A DNA stretch of 58,960 bases from Saprospiraceae bacterium (GTDB lineage Bacteria; Bacteroidota; Bacteroidia; Chitinophagales; Saprospiraceae): assembly GCA_019187225.1 (NCBI GenBank), contig JABAQQ010000038.1, forward strand, positions 1 to 58,960, read 5' to 3'. Below are positions 1 to 9,163 of the stretch, one piece after another. The notes beneath the pieces are model-generated. The model did no database searches and was not told the DNA's origin. It was given only the letters and a program-made list of their open reading frames with translations. The number at the start of each line of letters is the position of its first letter. Position 1 is the stretch's first letter. The position numbers and the translations under genes are program-made.

Positions 1-1
1 G

Positions 2-37
2 GCGCTTCGGCGCATGGAAGGGGGGATTTATGCGTGA
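2..37 (+). CDS. possible 3' end of an upstream gene
   Basis: One frame is open from the window edge and ends with TGA at 35-37 after eleven codons. A terminator lies about 100 bases downstream, which fits the end of a transcription unit. Too little sequence remains to name a product. Confidence 0.2.
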   Translation, partial: ALRRMEGGIYA

Positions 38-135
38 GAAACACAAATTTCCCCTCCATTTTTCTTTTCCGACATTTCAAAGAACTAAGACCGGTTTTTT
101 CCCGGAAAAATGTGTACCCTTTCTAAAAGTAAACC

Positions 136-176
136 AACCCTGGCGGTGTGACCTTCCGCCAGGGTTAATTTTTTTT
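136..176 (+). terminator. rho-independent terminator
   Basis: A perfect 11-bp GC-rich stem (136-146 with 156-166) with a 9-nt loop is followed by a run of T ending at 176. It closes the transcription unit left of the window and insulates the metal-regulator gene downstream. Confidence 0.8.
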
Positions 177-185
177 GAAAAAATA

Positions 186-201
186 TTTAGGTAAGTCTAA
201 A
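186..201 (+). promoter_or_regulatory. candidate DtxR/MntR-type operator
   Basis: TTTAGGTAAGTCTAAA is an interrupted palindrome (TTTAG-N6-CTAAA) resembling metal-repressor boxes of the DtxR/MntR family. It sits 70 bp before the start of a DtxR-family gene, so autoregulation is the natural guess. This is inference from pattern and position only. Confidence 0.4.
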
Positions 202-270
202 AATAAGTCATATGTTTGCCTTAAAATTTTTCATCCGTACGCCGAAGAGCCTGCATGGGCGAACAAAAAT

Positions 271-942
271 ATGACGATCATGACTATCACGCACGCTGAA
301 GAAAATTACCTCAAAGCCATTTTTACTATTGCGGAAAAAGAGGCTGGCCCTGCCCTTACCAATGCCATTGCAGCCCAGATGCAGACCTCCGCCGCTTCTG
401 TGACCGATATGCTCAAACGCTTGTCGGACAAACAATTGATCACCTACGAGAAATACCGCGGCGTTCAACTGACCGAAGAAGGAGGGCGGTTGGCGACAGC
501 GCTGATCCGCAAACACCGCCTGTGGGAGGTATTTCTGGTGGATAAACTCGGTTTTGCCTGGGACGAGGTACACGAACTGGCCGAACAACTCGAACACGTA
601 CAGGGCAACGACCTCGTGAGTCGCCTCGATTCCTTTCTCGGCTACCCTAAATTCGACCCGCACGGCGACCCTATCCCCGATGCGGAAGGGCGCTGGACGT
701 TCCGCAAACAAGCGCCGCTGGCTACCCTGAAAGCAGGCGAAAGGGGCATCGTTACCGGCGTGGACGATCACAGCACGACTTTTCTTCAATACCTCGACCA
801 ACTCGGCCTTATCCTCGGCGCCGAACTCGAACTGCTCGAACGCTTTCCCTACGACCAGTCCGTTCGTGTGCGCATTCGCGATGGACGCGAGTTGATACTA
901 AGCGATAAAGTGACCCAAAACCTCTTTGTAAAAATTTCATGA
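271..942 (+). CDS. mntR: metal-dependent transcriptional regulator, DtxR/MntR family
   Basis: Likely a manganese- or iron-sensing repressor of metal uptake. The 223-residue protein has the family layout: an N-terminal winged helix (HAEENYLKAIF, then the recognition helix around SAASVTDMLKRLS), a metal-binding dimerisation region with HRLWEVFL and a His/Glu-rich helix, and a C-terminal FeoA/SH3-like domain ending in LILSDKVTQNLFVKI. ATG 271 or ATG 280 is chosen because the family begins just before the HAEENYL motif; the frame is open further upstream, but that stretch covers the putative operator and looks non-coding. The next gene encodes an NRAMP metal transporter, the expected target. Family is firm; manganese rather than iron specificity is inferred from the neighbour. 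Confidence 0.85.
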   Translation: MTIMTITHAEENYLKAIFTIAEKEAGPALTNAIAAQMQTSAASVTDMLKRLSDKQLITYEKYRGVQLTEEGGRLATALIRKHRLWEVFLVDKLGFAWDEVHELAEQLEHVQGNDLVSRLDSFLGYPKFDPHGDPIPDAEGRWTFRKQAPLATLKAGERGIVTGVDDHSTTFLQYLDQLGLILGAELELLERFPYDQSVRVRIRDGRELILSDKVTQNLFVKIS

Positions 943-943
943 G

Positions 944-1153
944 CGGTAGACGGTGGACGGTAGACGGTTGACGGTAGACGGTTGACGGTTGACGGCGTAG
1001 AGTTGACAAAAAAGATAGTCATCCTCCCATCTCCCATCTCCCGTCTACCGTCCACCGTCTACCGTCCACCGTCTACCGTCCACCGTCTACCGTCCACCGT
1101 CCACCGTCCACCGTCCACCGTCCACCGTCCACCGTCCACCGTCCACCGTCCAC
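944..1153 (+). repeat. 7-bp tandem repeat array forming a large inverted repeat
   Basis: Between the regulator and mntH lie two arrays of degenerate heptamers. The left one (944-995) uses units such as GGTAGAC, GGTGGAC and GGTTGAC. The right one (1041-1153) uses the complement, GTCTACC and GTCCACC, in about 16 copies, the last nine or so nearly identical. A 23-base segment at 945-967 is the exact reverse complement of 1041-1063, so the transcript could fold into a long hairpin. The array ends four bases before the mntH start codon, leaving no ordinary ribosome-binding region. Confidence 0.9.
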
Positions 1154-1156
1154 AAC

Positions 1157-3043
1157 ATGAGCAAAATATCCAACACCGACGTATCCCTTTCCGAAGTACA
1201 TGGTTCGGTCGAAACCAATGTGAAAGGCAATTTTTGGAAGCGATTGTTCGCATTTCTCGGCCCTGCCTATCTTGTTAGCGTGGGCTATATGGATCCCGGC
1301 AATTGGGCGACCGACCTGGCCGGAGGCAGCCGTTTCGGCTACCAACTGTTGTGGGTGCTGCTGATGTCGAACCTTATCGCGCTGCTGTTGCAAAGTCTGA
1401 GCGCCCGGCTCGGCGTGGTGGCGCGCCGCGACCTTGCGCAAGCCTCCCGCGAACTCTACCACCCGGCAGCCAATATTTTCAACTACATCCTCGCGGAGAT
1501 TGCCATCGCCGCTACCGACCTCGCCGAAGTGGTGGGCATGGCCATCGGTTTGCAACTGCTGTTCGGTATTCCGTTGACCTGGGGCGTGGCCATCAGCGTG
1601 CTCGACGCGTTCCTGTTGTTGTTCCTGATGCAATTGGGTGTCAGAAAATTAGAAGCATTTATCCTCGGACTGGTGCTGATCATCGGCGGCGCATTCGCTG
1701 TGCAAATGATCTTAGCCAAACCCGAACTGAGCGAGGTGGCAACGGGTTTTGTCCCGTCTATTCCGAATACGGAAGCGTTGTTTATCGCTATCGGCATCAT
1801 CGGCGCGACGGTGATGCCGCACAATTTATACCTGCACTCGGCCCTGGTGCAAACGCGCAAAATCGAGCGTTCGGATACCGGTATCCGCCGGGCCATCAAG
1901 TACAATGTGATTGATTCGGCCATCGCGCTCAACATGGCGCTGTTCGTCAATGCTGCCATTTTGATACTGGCTGCCGCCGTTTTTCACAAACACGGCTACG
2001 ACGGCGTTTCTGAGATACAGGATGCCCACCGCCTGCTGGAACCGCTCCTGGGCAAAAGTTACGCGCCGGTATTATTCGCCATAGCCCTCATCGCTGCCGG
2101 GCAAAGCAGTACGGTAACAGGCACCCTGGCGGGTCAGATCGTCATGGAAGGTTACCTGCGGCTGCGCATTGCACCCTGGTTGCGCCGCATCATTACGCGG
2201 CTTTTGGCTGTCGTCCCAACCATCCTGGTCATCACGATCATGGGAGAATCTGCCACAGGCAACATGCTCGTTCTGAGCCAGGTCATTCTGAGCATGCAGT
2301 TGGGTTTCGCCATTATTCCCTTGCTGCATTACGTGAGCGACAAGAAACGCATGGGCGATTTTGCCGTCGGTTTTTGGGCAAAATTGGGCGGTTGGACGAG
2401 CGCGGCCATCATCGTGGCGCTCAATGTGAATCTTGTGATCCAGCAATTGCAGGGCTGGCTGGAATCGGCCGGTACCCTTGCGTGGGCGATCCGTTTCATC
2501 GTTATCCCTGCTCTGTTGTTCGCCGGCGGTATGCTGGTCTACATTACCCTGCGACCACTGTTGTACCGTTTGCCGCAAAAAAAGGCGAAAGTGCCACACA
2601 GGGATTTTACGGGAATTTCAGACATAAAAGTGCCGGAATTTAAAAAGATTGCCGTCGCGCTCGACTTTTCGCAGGCTGACAAAAAGACGCTGGAACATGC
2701 CCTGCACCTTGGCGGCAAGTCGGCCGGATATATACTCATCCATGCGGTGGAGACGGCAGGCGCCTGGGTCATGGGCTCAGAAATTCAGGACCTGGAAACC
2801 CGCTCTGATGTGAAAAATCTGGAAAAATACGCGCAACAGCTGCAGGAAATGGGCTATCAGTGCGAAGCATTTATCGGCTATGGAAGGGCTAAGAAAGCTA
2901 TTCCCCTTCTCGTTAACGAAAAAGGCGCCGATATTCTGGTGATGGGTGCGCATGGCCACCGGGTGTTGAAGGACCTGATTTTTGGCACTACAATAGGAGC
3001 GGTGCGGCACGCGGTAAAGATTCCGGTGTTGATCGTAAGATAA
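1157..3043 (+). CDS. mntH: NRAMP divalent metal transporter fused to a C-terminal UspA domain
   Basis: Proton-coupled Mn2+/Fe2+ importer of the inner membrane. The signature DPGN (residues 46-49, TM1) and MPHN (220-223, TM6) motifs that form the metal site are both present within about eleven hydrophobic segments. After residue 490 a soluble universal-stress-protein domain begins (VPEFKKIAVALDFS) and ends with the ATP-binding signature GAHGH...GTTIGAVRHAVKIPVLIV. MntH alone is about 410-450 residues; the 628-residue fusion is a form seen in Bacteroidota. The UspA part may couple transport to nucleotide state (inference). The start codon lies directly behind the heptamer array. The gene ends four bases from a convergent gene. 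Confidence 0.9.
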   Translation: MSKISNTDVSLSEVHGSVETNVKGNFWKRLFAFLGPAYLVSVGYMDPGNWATDLAGGSRFGYQLLWVLLMSNLIALLLQSLSARLGVVARRDLAQASRELYHPAANIFNYILAEIAIAATDLAEVVGMAIGLQLLFGIPLTWGVAISVLDAFLLLFLMQLGVRKLEAFILGLVLIIGGAFAVQMILAKPELSEVATGFVPSIPNTEALFIAIGIIGATVMPHNLYLHSALVQTRKIERSDTGIRRAIKYNVIDSAIALNMALFVNAAILILAAAVFHKHGYDGVSEIQDAHRLLEPLLGKSYAPVLFAIALIAAGQSSTVTGTLAGQIVMEGYLRLRIAPWLRRIITRLLAVVPTILVITIMGESATGNMLVLSQVILSMQLGFAIIPLLHYVSDKKRMGDFAVGFWAKLGGWTSAAIIVALNVNLVIQQLQGWLESAGTLAWAIRFIVIPALLFAGGMLVYITLRPLLYRLPQKKAKVPHRDFTGISDIKVPEFKKIAVALDFSQADKKTLEHALHLGGKSAGYILIHAVETAGAWVMGSEIQDLETRSDVKNLEKYAQQLQEMGYQCEAFIGYGRAKKAIPLLVNEKGADILVMGAHGHRVLKDLIFGTTIGAVRHAVKIPVLIVR

Positions 3044-3047
3044 GAGT

Positions 3048-3476
3048 TCACTTATACTCCACCGTCGTCGGTTCCGGCAGCAGCCCGATATGTCGCAAGG
3101 CGGTAGCCACGTCCCAGATGCGGCGTTGGCGGACGATCTTTCCATCTTTCAGCGTAAAAAAGGTGGAACCCATGAATGAAACGGCTTTCCCTGTCGGCGG
3201 AATGTTCATCAGGCGACCGCGCTGGTGGCCGGTCGCCTGCCAGAAGCAGAACACCTTATCACCGTCGGCGCCCCATTCGAGCAGTTCCATTTCCAGGTCG
3301 GGAAAAGCGGTCAGGATATAGTCAATCATGCGCCCGGCGTCGTGCAGGCCATTGGCATTTTTGCCCTCTGAGAGGTCTTCGCCCCGGAATTCGGGGTGGT
3401 ACAGATCGAGCAGGCCTTGTTTGTCGTGGGCATTCCAGGCGGCTATGAGGGCGGTTAAAAAAGAATGGGCATTCAT
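3048..3476 (-). CDS. SnoaL/NTF2-like protein (ester-cyclase type)
   Basis: A 142-residue cytoplasmic protein with the NTF2-like alpha+beta cone layout: N-terminal helix with AWNAHDKQGLLDLYHPEF, a middle strand FCFWQATGHQRG, and the closing GSTFFTLKDGKIVRQRRIWD seen in SnoaL-like cyclases. Members bind or isomerise small hydrophobic molecules; the substrate cannot be read here. It stands alone, convergent with mntH. A good -7 box (TACCTTTG on the minus strand, at 3536-3543) lies about 60 bases upstream of the start. Family assignment is by motif recognition; function unknown. Confidence 0.7.
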   Translation of the reverse strand: MNAHSFLTALIAAWNAHDKQGLLDLYHPEFRGEDLSEGKNANGLHDAGRMIDYILTAFPDLEMELLEWGADGDKVFCFWQATGHQRGRLMNIPPTGKAVSFMGSTFFTLKDGKIVRQRRIWDVATALRHIGLLPEPTTVEYK

Positions 3477-3590
3477 GGGAAACGCAAATTCGAATGTGAA
3501 ACAAGTTCAAGGCAAGGCGTTTTCCTTTGGTACAACAAAGGTAAGCCCCCCTTTAAAAGGCTCCATGCTCAATATTTGCTCAATGTTTGT

Positions 3591-4493
3591 TCAAATTTGC
3601 GAGCTATTCTCCTCTTCCAAAAATTCCTTCAGCATTCCCCATAGGGGTTGGTGTTCAGGAATGAACGACTCTTCGTTCAATTTTTTTACTTCGATCCACC
3701 GCAGTTCGGCAATGTCATCGCTCGGCTGGGGATCGCCTTCGGAAAAGATGCACGCGTAAAGGTGGGTCATCACGGTATCCCATGAATTGCGATAACGCCA
3801 GTCGGCGATGCGGCAGGAGCCGATGTAAGTGAGGTCTTCGATGGTCAGTTCGCCGCATTCCTCGCCAAGTTCGCGCAGGGCGGCGTCTTCGTAACTTTCA
3901 TCGGAAGGGTCGGTGAAGCCACCGGGCAGGCGATAGCGCGTCTCGTTCTCTTTGCGCGCCAGCAGCAATTCGCGCCCGTCGTCGCGGAACACCGCCACAT
4001 CTACCGTCGGATACACCGTCGGGAAGCGGCGCAGGTGGGCGTACAAAATACCCGCCCTGAAATCGCGCATGTTTTCCAGCGCTTCCATTTGCGGGTTTTC
4101 GGGGAAATCTTCTTCTTTGGCTTCCAATACCACAGTGGGATAACGCCCGGTATAGCGTTGCACAAAATTCTCTTCCGTTCCGTACAAAGTCACTTCGCCT
4201 TCGGGGCGCAATTCGAGGATGCGCCGGTCGAACTCCTGGCTCCAGATGCGGTCGTCGGGCAGGTCGGGCATTTCTTCCACCTGGATGCCGTCGCCGTAAC
4301 GGTCGTTGAACATCAACGCACGCAGTTCCACGTCAATCGGGTTGTGTATGCTGGGTGCGGGATTGGAGCCGAGGAAAACGACGACACGCTCGTGCCGCTC
4401 CAGTACCGACGCGATGAGCCGCTCGTGGATTTCGGAAAGTTCGAATATCTGAAAACGCCCGATGAGGATGCCGGTGCCGCGTTTGTCTTCCAT
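3591..4493 (-). CDS. nucleotidyltransferase-like domain fused to a Nudix hydrolase
   Basis: The layout is that of bifunctional NMN adenylyltransferase/Nudix proteins. The N-terminal half starts with GILIGRFQ and carries FLGSNPAPSIHNPIDVELRA, equivalent to the family's NPF...ERR segment. The C-terminal half (about residues 180-290) is a Nudix domain with box GGFTDPSDESYEDAALRELG followed by EECG, including the catalytic REL..EE. The adenylyltransferase HxGH motif that should follow GRFQPF is replaced by ELSEIH, so NMN adenylyl transfer may be lost while Nudix hydrolysis is intact. ATG 4493 is preferred over an upstream in-frame start because GRFQ normally lies within the first ten residues. 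Substrate unknown, possibly ADP-ribose or NAD metabolites. Confidence 0.7.
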   Translation of the reverse strand: MEDKRGTGILIGRFQIFELSEIHERLIASVLERHERVVVFLGSNPAPSIHNPIDVELRALMFNDRYGDGIQVEEMPDLPDDRIWSQEFDRRILELRPEGEVTLYGTEENFVQRYTGRYPTVVLEAKEEDFPENPQMEALENMRDFRAGILYAHLRRFPTVYPTVDVAVFRDDGRELLLARKENETRYRLPGGFTDPSDESYEDAALRELGEECGELTIEDLTYIGSCRIADWRYRNSWDTVMTHLYACIFSEGDPQPSDDIAELRWIEVKKLNEESFIPEHQPLWGMLKEFLEEENSSQI

Positions 4494-4718
4494 GAATAAT
4501 TTTGGCGCAAGGTTAGGGAATTTTTCCTGAAACATCTTCCGGACGAAGTATGGCAACCCATTTCAGCAGATCAGCTGCGGGCAAGTGTGTACTCCTTGTT
4601 CACTGGGAAAACGGAAGCCATCTTGTCGCCGATAGATTTGTCAGGCAATGAACATTCAAATTTTCTCTCCGATTCTCCCTGGCATGCGTACCTTTTCGAT
4701 GCGAAATCACACCTGGGC

Positions 4719-7703
4719 ATGCATATTTACCGGATTCTTTTCTTTTGGCTTTGGCTGTGTACTTCAACGGCACAAACCCCGGCTTATTTGCGCTATGGTG
4801 TAACGGATGGCTTGCCCGGCAATCTCGTCTATTGCGGTTTGCAGGACAGCCGGGGGTTTCTCTGGTTTGGCACGGACAAAGGACTGGCACGATTCGACGG
4901 CAGCCGGTTCCGGACTTACAGTATGGCGGATGGTCTGCCGGATCTGGAAGTACTCAATATGAAGGAGGATACGAAAGGGAGAATATGGCTGTTCTGTTTC
5001 CGCAGGAAGCCCTGTTATCTTTATCAGGGTCAGGTCATCACGGAAAAACAGGATTTATTGCTGGCCAAAATTGGTTTTGCAGGCGGGTCGTATAATATTT
5101 CAGAAGATTCGAGTGGCGGTATCTGGCATTTTGAACCCTCTTACAAGGCATATCGAATGGGGGAGAGTGAAATAACCTCTTACAGTTTTCCCAAAGGAGC
5201 TGCGGCTTTACAGAAAATCGGGTCGGATTACTTAGTGATCGGCACGCATTCCATCATGAAATTTACACCTGGCCGGCAAATAGAAATCATCTATCAATTA
5301 CAATCCGACTACAGACTGCCTTCTATCGGCGTATCGAAAAATCATATTCTATACTCTTATACGGATAAACTATTGTTGCTGGAGTGGGAAAAAGGTAAAA
5401 TCAAAAAAACGATGGAGCTTCCTCATCCTTCGGGACAAGTTTATACCGACAGGAAAGGGCGTTTCTGGGTCTGTTCGCCAACTTTGGGCGCCGTTTGTTT
5501 TGACAATGCGCGTCAGGATTTGTCCAATCCGGTGACTTATTTACCCGGGAAAAAAGTCACAGCAATGTTCGAGGATAAGCAAGGCACCTACTGGTTCTGC
5601 ACCAATGATGAGGGCGTTCTGGCGCTTCCTAAAAATACTCCGGTCACCTATGCAAAGAGCTTCTTGCCCTCCAGCAACATTCGGACGATTTCGAAGAATG
5701 ATGCAGGACAAATTCTAATAGGCGACGATATCGGGAACGTGCATCTGATCAGGGGAACCACGATCAGCACCATTCCTTTTGGCGCAGTGGACGGATACAA
5801 TTTGATCCGGCAGATCATACCGGTAGCGAACGATGGTTTCTGGGCCGCATCGGACGAGTCCCTGCTCTATTGTGCGGATAATTATCTTCGAGCGATCCGG
5901 CACAACCTTCCCCACAGTCTGAAATCCATTGCTATTCAGAACGATAAAATATGGATCGCATCCGCTTCCCGTTTGGGATATGTCCGGCCCAAGGAGAATA
6001 TGTCCAGTCAGGACGTCATTAAAGCCCGTTTTACATCCGTTTGCCACGATGGCAACAATGTATGGGCGGGTAGTATGGAGGGCTTATTTTCCCAGGCAGA
6101 TAGTTTTCAAACAAACTGGGGAGAATATTTTCCTGAACTGAAAAGCCGGATCACGACCATCAACCGGGCGGATGCTGATCACATTTGGGTCGTGACCCCT
6201 GAAAGCGGGTTGTTGTCGGTCGCAGTCAAATCCGGCAAGATCACCGGCGTTGAGGTGGTGAACAAGCGCCTGAAACAGCCTATCCACAATGTTCAATCCC
6301 TTTATGTCGAACCGAATGGAAACATCTGGCTGGCTACCAATCGCGGCGTTTACGGTCTGAGCAGAGATGGCCGGATAATTCATTTCAACCGCTATGACGG
6401 ACTGGCCGACGATGATGTGAATGCGGTGCTTGTTCATCACGATACCTTGTGGACAGGAACTGTTGCCGGCTTGACGCGTGTCATACTTAAAGAGCCCTAT
6501 GAGCGCGGCAATTTCAGGACTTATATAACGGCGTTGCGATATCAACAGGACAACCAACCCCGGTTCCAGTTTTTGGCGGATTCTTCTGTCGCGAAACGCG
6601 AGATCATTTTGCCGCCCAACGCCGTGAACCCGGAGATGGAAATATCCGGACTGGATTTCCGGAGCCGGGGTAACCTGTCGTATGTGATTATTCAAAAGGA
6701 TATGTTGTTGCCGGTTCCATGGTGGACGTTGGACAATATATGGCGCTGGCTGACAGGCAGTTTTCGGGATGGGAGAGATTCATTCAGGGTGAGTGCGCCA
6801 CTATATGCTTTGGGCGCTTATCTGCCACCGGGGCGATACCAATTTCAGGTCACTGCGGTGAAAGCTTCCGGTATTCCAAGTCAGTACCCGGATACCTGCA
6901 CGCTGACAAAACTACCCTATTGGTACGAAACTTTGTGGTTTTATATGTTCATCTGGGGTGCTATAATCTACGCTGTATGGCGCGTTTACCGGGTTCGCGC
7001 AGATTATCGCAAGGCGCTGATTGCCGCATCCACACTCCAGTTGCAGGCGCTGCAGGCGCAGATCAATCCACATTTTATCGGCAACGCCATCAATGCCATC
7101 CAGCAGTTTCTATACCCTCCCAATCCGGTAAAAGCCAGTGAATACATTTCGCTTTTTATGCGTTTGCTGCGCCGCACCATGCTGTTTTCCGAAAAAACGT
7201 TTATCACCTTTCAGGAAGAACTGGACTACAACCACGAATACCTCGAACTGTCGCGGCTGCGGTTTGAACACCACTTCCAATTCCAGATCAACGGCGCTTC
7301 TCAAATTCCGCCTGATACTCCCGTGCCAAGCATGCTGATTCAGCCTATACTGGAAAATGCCACCATACATGGCTTGGCGCCCAAGGGAGTCTCCGTCATC
7401 CAACTTGATTTCCGCTGCGAAAACGAACGGCTGCAATGTATCCTGACGGACAATGGCATCGGTTTTAAAGAAGCGCAAAAGCGAAAACAACTGACCGGCG
7501 TTCAACACGAATCCAAGGGACTGGAAATGCTCCAGAAAAAGATCAGCACGCTCAACCGGTTGTATGACCTGGAATTGAAACTTGAAATGGAAGATATGTC
7601 GGAAGGTCAACCCGCACGTGAAGGCACACGTGTAACGGTTGTTTATAATGTAGCCAAAGCATGGAAAAGCGCAAACAAACCTTCAGAGCATAAACAGGGA
7701 TGA
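4719..7703 (+). CDS. propeller-type sensor histidine kinase, LytS-like (His_kinase family)
   Basis: A 994-residue membrane sensor. ATG 4719 gives a clean signal peptide (MHIYRILFFWLWLCTSTAQ); the open frame upstream lacks a plausible start. Residues 20 to about 640 are two-component-regulator propeller repeats (GLPGNLVYCGLQDSRGFLWF, then repeated W-G/N-x-L blades), followed by a Y_Y_Y-like beta domain, one transmembrane helix (about 737-758) and a LytS-type kinase: phospho-acceptor His785 in QINPHFIGNAINAI, N box LENATIHG (about 878) and G box DNGIGF (about 911). Such kinases normally sit beside a LytTR response regulator, and none follows here. Ligand unknown; glycan or polymer sensing is usual for the architecture. 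Confidence 0.85.
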   Translation: MHIYRILFFWLWLCTSTAQTPAYLRYGVTDGLPGNLVYCGLQDSRGFLWFGTDKGLARFDGSRFRTYSMADGLPDLEVLNMKEDTKGRIWLFCFRRKPCYLYQGQVITEKQDLLLAKIGFAGGSYNISEDSSGGIWHFEPSYKAYRMGESEITSYSFPKGAAALQKIGSDYLVIGTHSIMKFTPGRQIEIIYQLQSDYRLPSIGVSKNHILYSYTDKLLLLEWEKGKIKKTMELPHPSGQVYTDRKGRFWVCSPTLGAVCFDNARQDLSNPVTYLPGKKVTAMFEDKQGTYWFCTNDEGVLALPKNTPVTYAKSFLPSSNIRTISKNDAGQILIGDDIGNVHLIRGTTISTIPFGAVDGYNLIRQIIPVANDGFWAASDESLLYCADNYLRAIRHNLPHSLKSIAIQNDKIWIASASRLGYVRPKENMSSQDVIKARFTSVCHDGNNVWAGSMEGLFSQADSFQTNWGEYFPELKSRITTINRADADHIWVVTPESGLLSVAVKSGKITGVEVVNKRLKQPIHNVQSLYVEPNGNIWLATNRGVYGLSRDGRIIHFNRYDGLADDDVNAVLVHHDTLWTGTVAGLTRVILKEPYERGNFRTYITALRYQQDNQPRFQFLADSSVAKREIILPPNAVNPEMEISGLDFRSRGNLSYVIIQKDMLLPVPWWTLDNIWRWLTGSFRDGRDSFRVSAPLYALGAYLPPGRYQFQVTAVKASGIPSQYPDTCTLTKLPYWYETLWFYMFIWGAIIYAVWRVYRVRADYRKALIAASTLQLQALQAQINPHFIGNAINAIQQFLYPPNPVKASEYISLFMRLLRRTMLFSEKTFITFQEELDYNHEYLELSRLRFEHHFQFQINGASQIPPDTPVPSMLIQPILENATIHGLAPKGVSVIQLDFRCENERLQCILTDNGIGFKEAQKRKQLTGVQHESKGLEMLQKKISTLNRLYDLELKLEMEDMSEGQPAREGTRVTVVYNVAKAWKSANKPSEHKQG

Positions 7704-7895
7704 GGTGAAATTATGGACGTTGAGTCTTGATGTAAATGAATATGTATTCAAAATTGCCTGAGGTTGGCCTAAATGAAAATTTAACACACGCTTCGTAGTA
7801 ATTTTAACCTTGGCGGCAGTATCTTGCTTCAGGAATCACCCTTTTTAAATCGATTATTAAATCATTTCACGCTCATCAACCCTCCGACTTAATCA

Positions 7896-8111
7896 ATGGA
7901 AAATTCCCGCCGTCACAAAACGAAACAGGAATTTGCCCAGGAATTGGGCATGTCCCGCTCCACGCTTTATCGTCGAATGCATAGATTGAATTGGAAGTCC
8001 ACCGGCGAATTGCTCTCGCCTGCCGAACAAAAGGACTTGAAAAAGGCATTGGATAATTACAAAAAGTTAAAAACAGTATTGCGTGAAGAGAAAGCCTTTC
8101 GCCCTCATTGA
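7896..8111 (+). CDS. small helix-turn-helix protein
   Basis: A 71-residue basic protein. Residues 9-31 (TKQEFAQELGMSRSTLYRRM) form a clear helix-turn-helix of the homeodomain-like/Fis type, followed by a charged helix. It could be a DNA-binding regulator or a remnant of a larger gene. It follows the histidine kinase after a 190-base gap with no clear gene. Target unknown. Confidence 0.55.
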   Translation: MENSRRHKTKQEFAQELGMSRSTLYRRMHRLNWKSTGELLSPAEQKDLKKALDNYKKLKTVLREEKAFRPH

Positions 8112-8251
8112 AACAAATTGGCACGGATTGGCACGAATTGAAACAGTGAGCGTCGGATGCGACTCTTTATGTTTGCCATACCGGGAAAAACTTGTCTTAT
8201 GACAAATTGATACCGGTATGACGCACATTTTTAACCAAAACTGATGTAATT

Positions 8252-9115
8252 ATGAATCCAAACAATTTTTCATACCAGGGATTCACCCTTCCCTCCTACG
8301 AAACATTTCGTAGATTTTCCCTTGCCAGCATTTCTTGGTTATTTCTTGGTATTTTGAATGCCCAAACGTCCTGCGGATTCGATGCCGCCATACAATCAGC
8401 ATTCCAGCAAGACCCGGCTTACAGCGCGGTAGTGAACCAGTATGACCAAAATTACAGCCAAAATCCTGACCAGGGCCAAGGCCCAACCGACGGCACCTAC
8501 GAAATCCCGACCGTGGTCCACATTATCCACAACGGCGGTCCCGAAAACATTACTGATGCCCAAGTGCTGGGCGCCATCGCCCAAGCCAATAATCAACTCG
8601 CCGGCGGCGAAGGAGGATATAACACTCAGATCCAATTAGTGCTGGTAAAAATTGATCCCAATGGTAACTGTACCAGCGGAATCAACAGAGTCCAAACACA
8701 GTTTCCTGACATAGATCCAAATAATTACCCCAATCAACTTGCCATAAAAAATCTTAGCCGGTGGCCAGTCGAGCAGTATTTAAATATTTGGATTGTCCGT
8801 GATATCATTAACACTGCGGGAGTGGTGGGTTTCGCCTCGTTTCCCCTATCGGACCCTTTGATTGACGGTATTGTTGTTAAGCACAACTATTTCGGGGCCA
8901 CAGGAACCGCTACGGGGAATGAAACAAACACGCTTGTTCACGAATTTGGACACTATCTTTCTCTTTATCATGTTTGGGGGCCGCTAACTAATGCAGACTG
9001 CGATTATTGCCACGGGCCATCAGATGGCTTAACTAAAGGGGATAAAGTTCCGGATACCAACCCATGCCGTTATGCTCTGCAGATTTCCTCGTGTACGCCG
9101 TATTACGGAGATTGA
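8252..9115 (+). CDS. M43-family (pappalysin-like) metalloprotease, N-terminal part cut by an in-frame TGA
   Basis: Secreted zinc protease domain. A signal anchor (about residues 22-37, ending LGILNAQ) precedes a domain opening with EIPTVVHIIH and containing the full zinc motif HEFGHYLSLYHVWG (His230, Glu231, His234, His240). The frame stops at TGA 9113-9115 after CTPYYGD. The very next codons in the same frame continue the M43 domain: the family's ENYMDYS...CxxMFTxGQ segment appears as KENYMSYVHACQDRFTLGQ. So this and the next entry are one gene interrupted by a single stop. TGA for TGG (Trp) would give GDWSACPIN. It may be a nonsense mutation, a sequencing error or tolerated read-through. 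Confidence 0.75.
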   Translation: MNPNNFSYQGFTLPSYETFRRFSLASISWLFLGILNAQTSCGFDAAIQSAFQQDPAYSAVVNQYDQNYSQNPDQGQGPTDGTYEIPTVVHIIHNGGPENITDAQVLGAIAQANNQLAGGEGGYNTQIQLVLVKIDPNGNCTSGINRVQTQFPDIDPNNYPNQLAIKNLSRWPVEQYLNIWIVRDIINTAGVVGFASFPLSDPLIDGIVVKHNYFGATGTATGNETNTLVHEFGHYLSLYHVWGPLTNADCDYCHGPSDGLTKGDKVPDTNPCRYALQISSCTPYYGD

Positions 9116-9163
9116 AGTGCTTGTCCAATCAATCCCGGTGGGGCTTACCCTAAAGAAAATTAT

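Noticed and set aside
982-1278. Pro/Ser/Thr/Val repeat peptide over the heptamer array
   Set aside because: The 7-bp period gives open frames in several phases on both strands. It overlaps the mntH start and has no start context.
8252-9115. Reading the TGA at 9113 as selenocysteine
   Set aside because: The position is not a catalytic Cys in M43 proteases, and no SECIS-like hairpin directly after the codon was seen. A Trp codon mutation explains it more simply.
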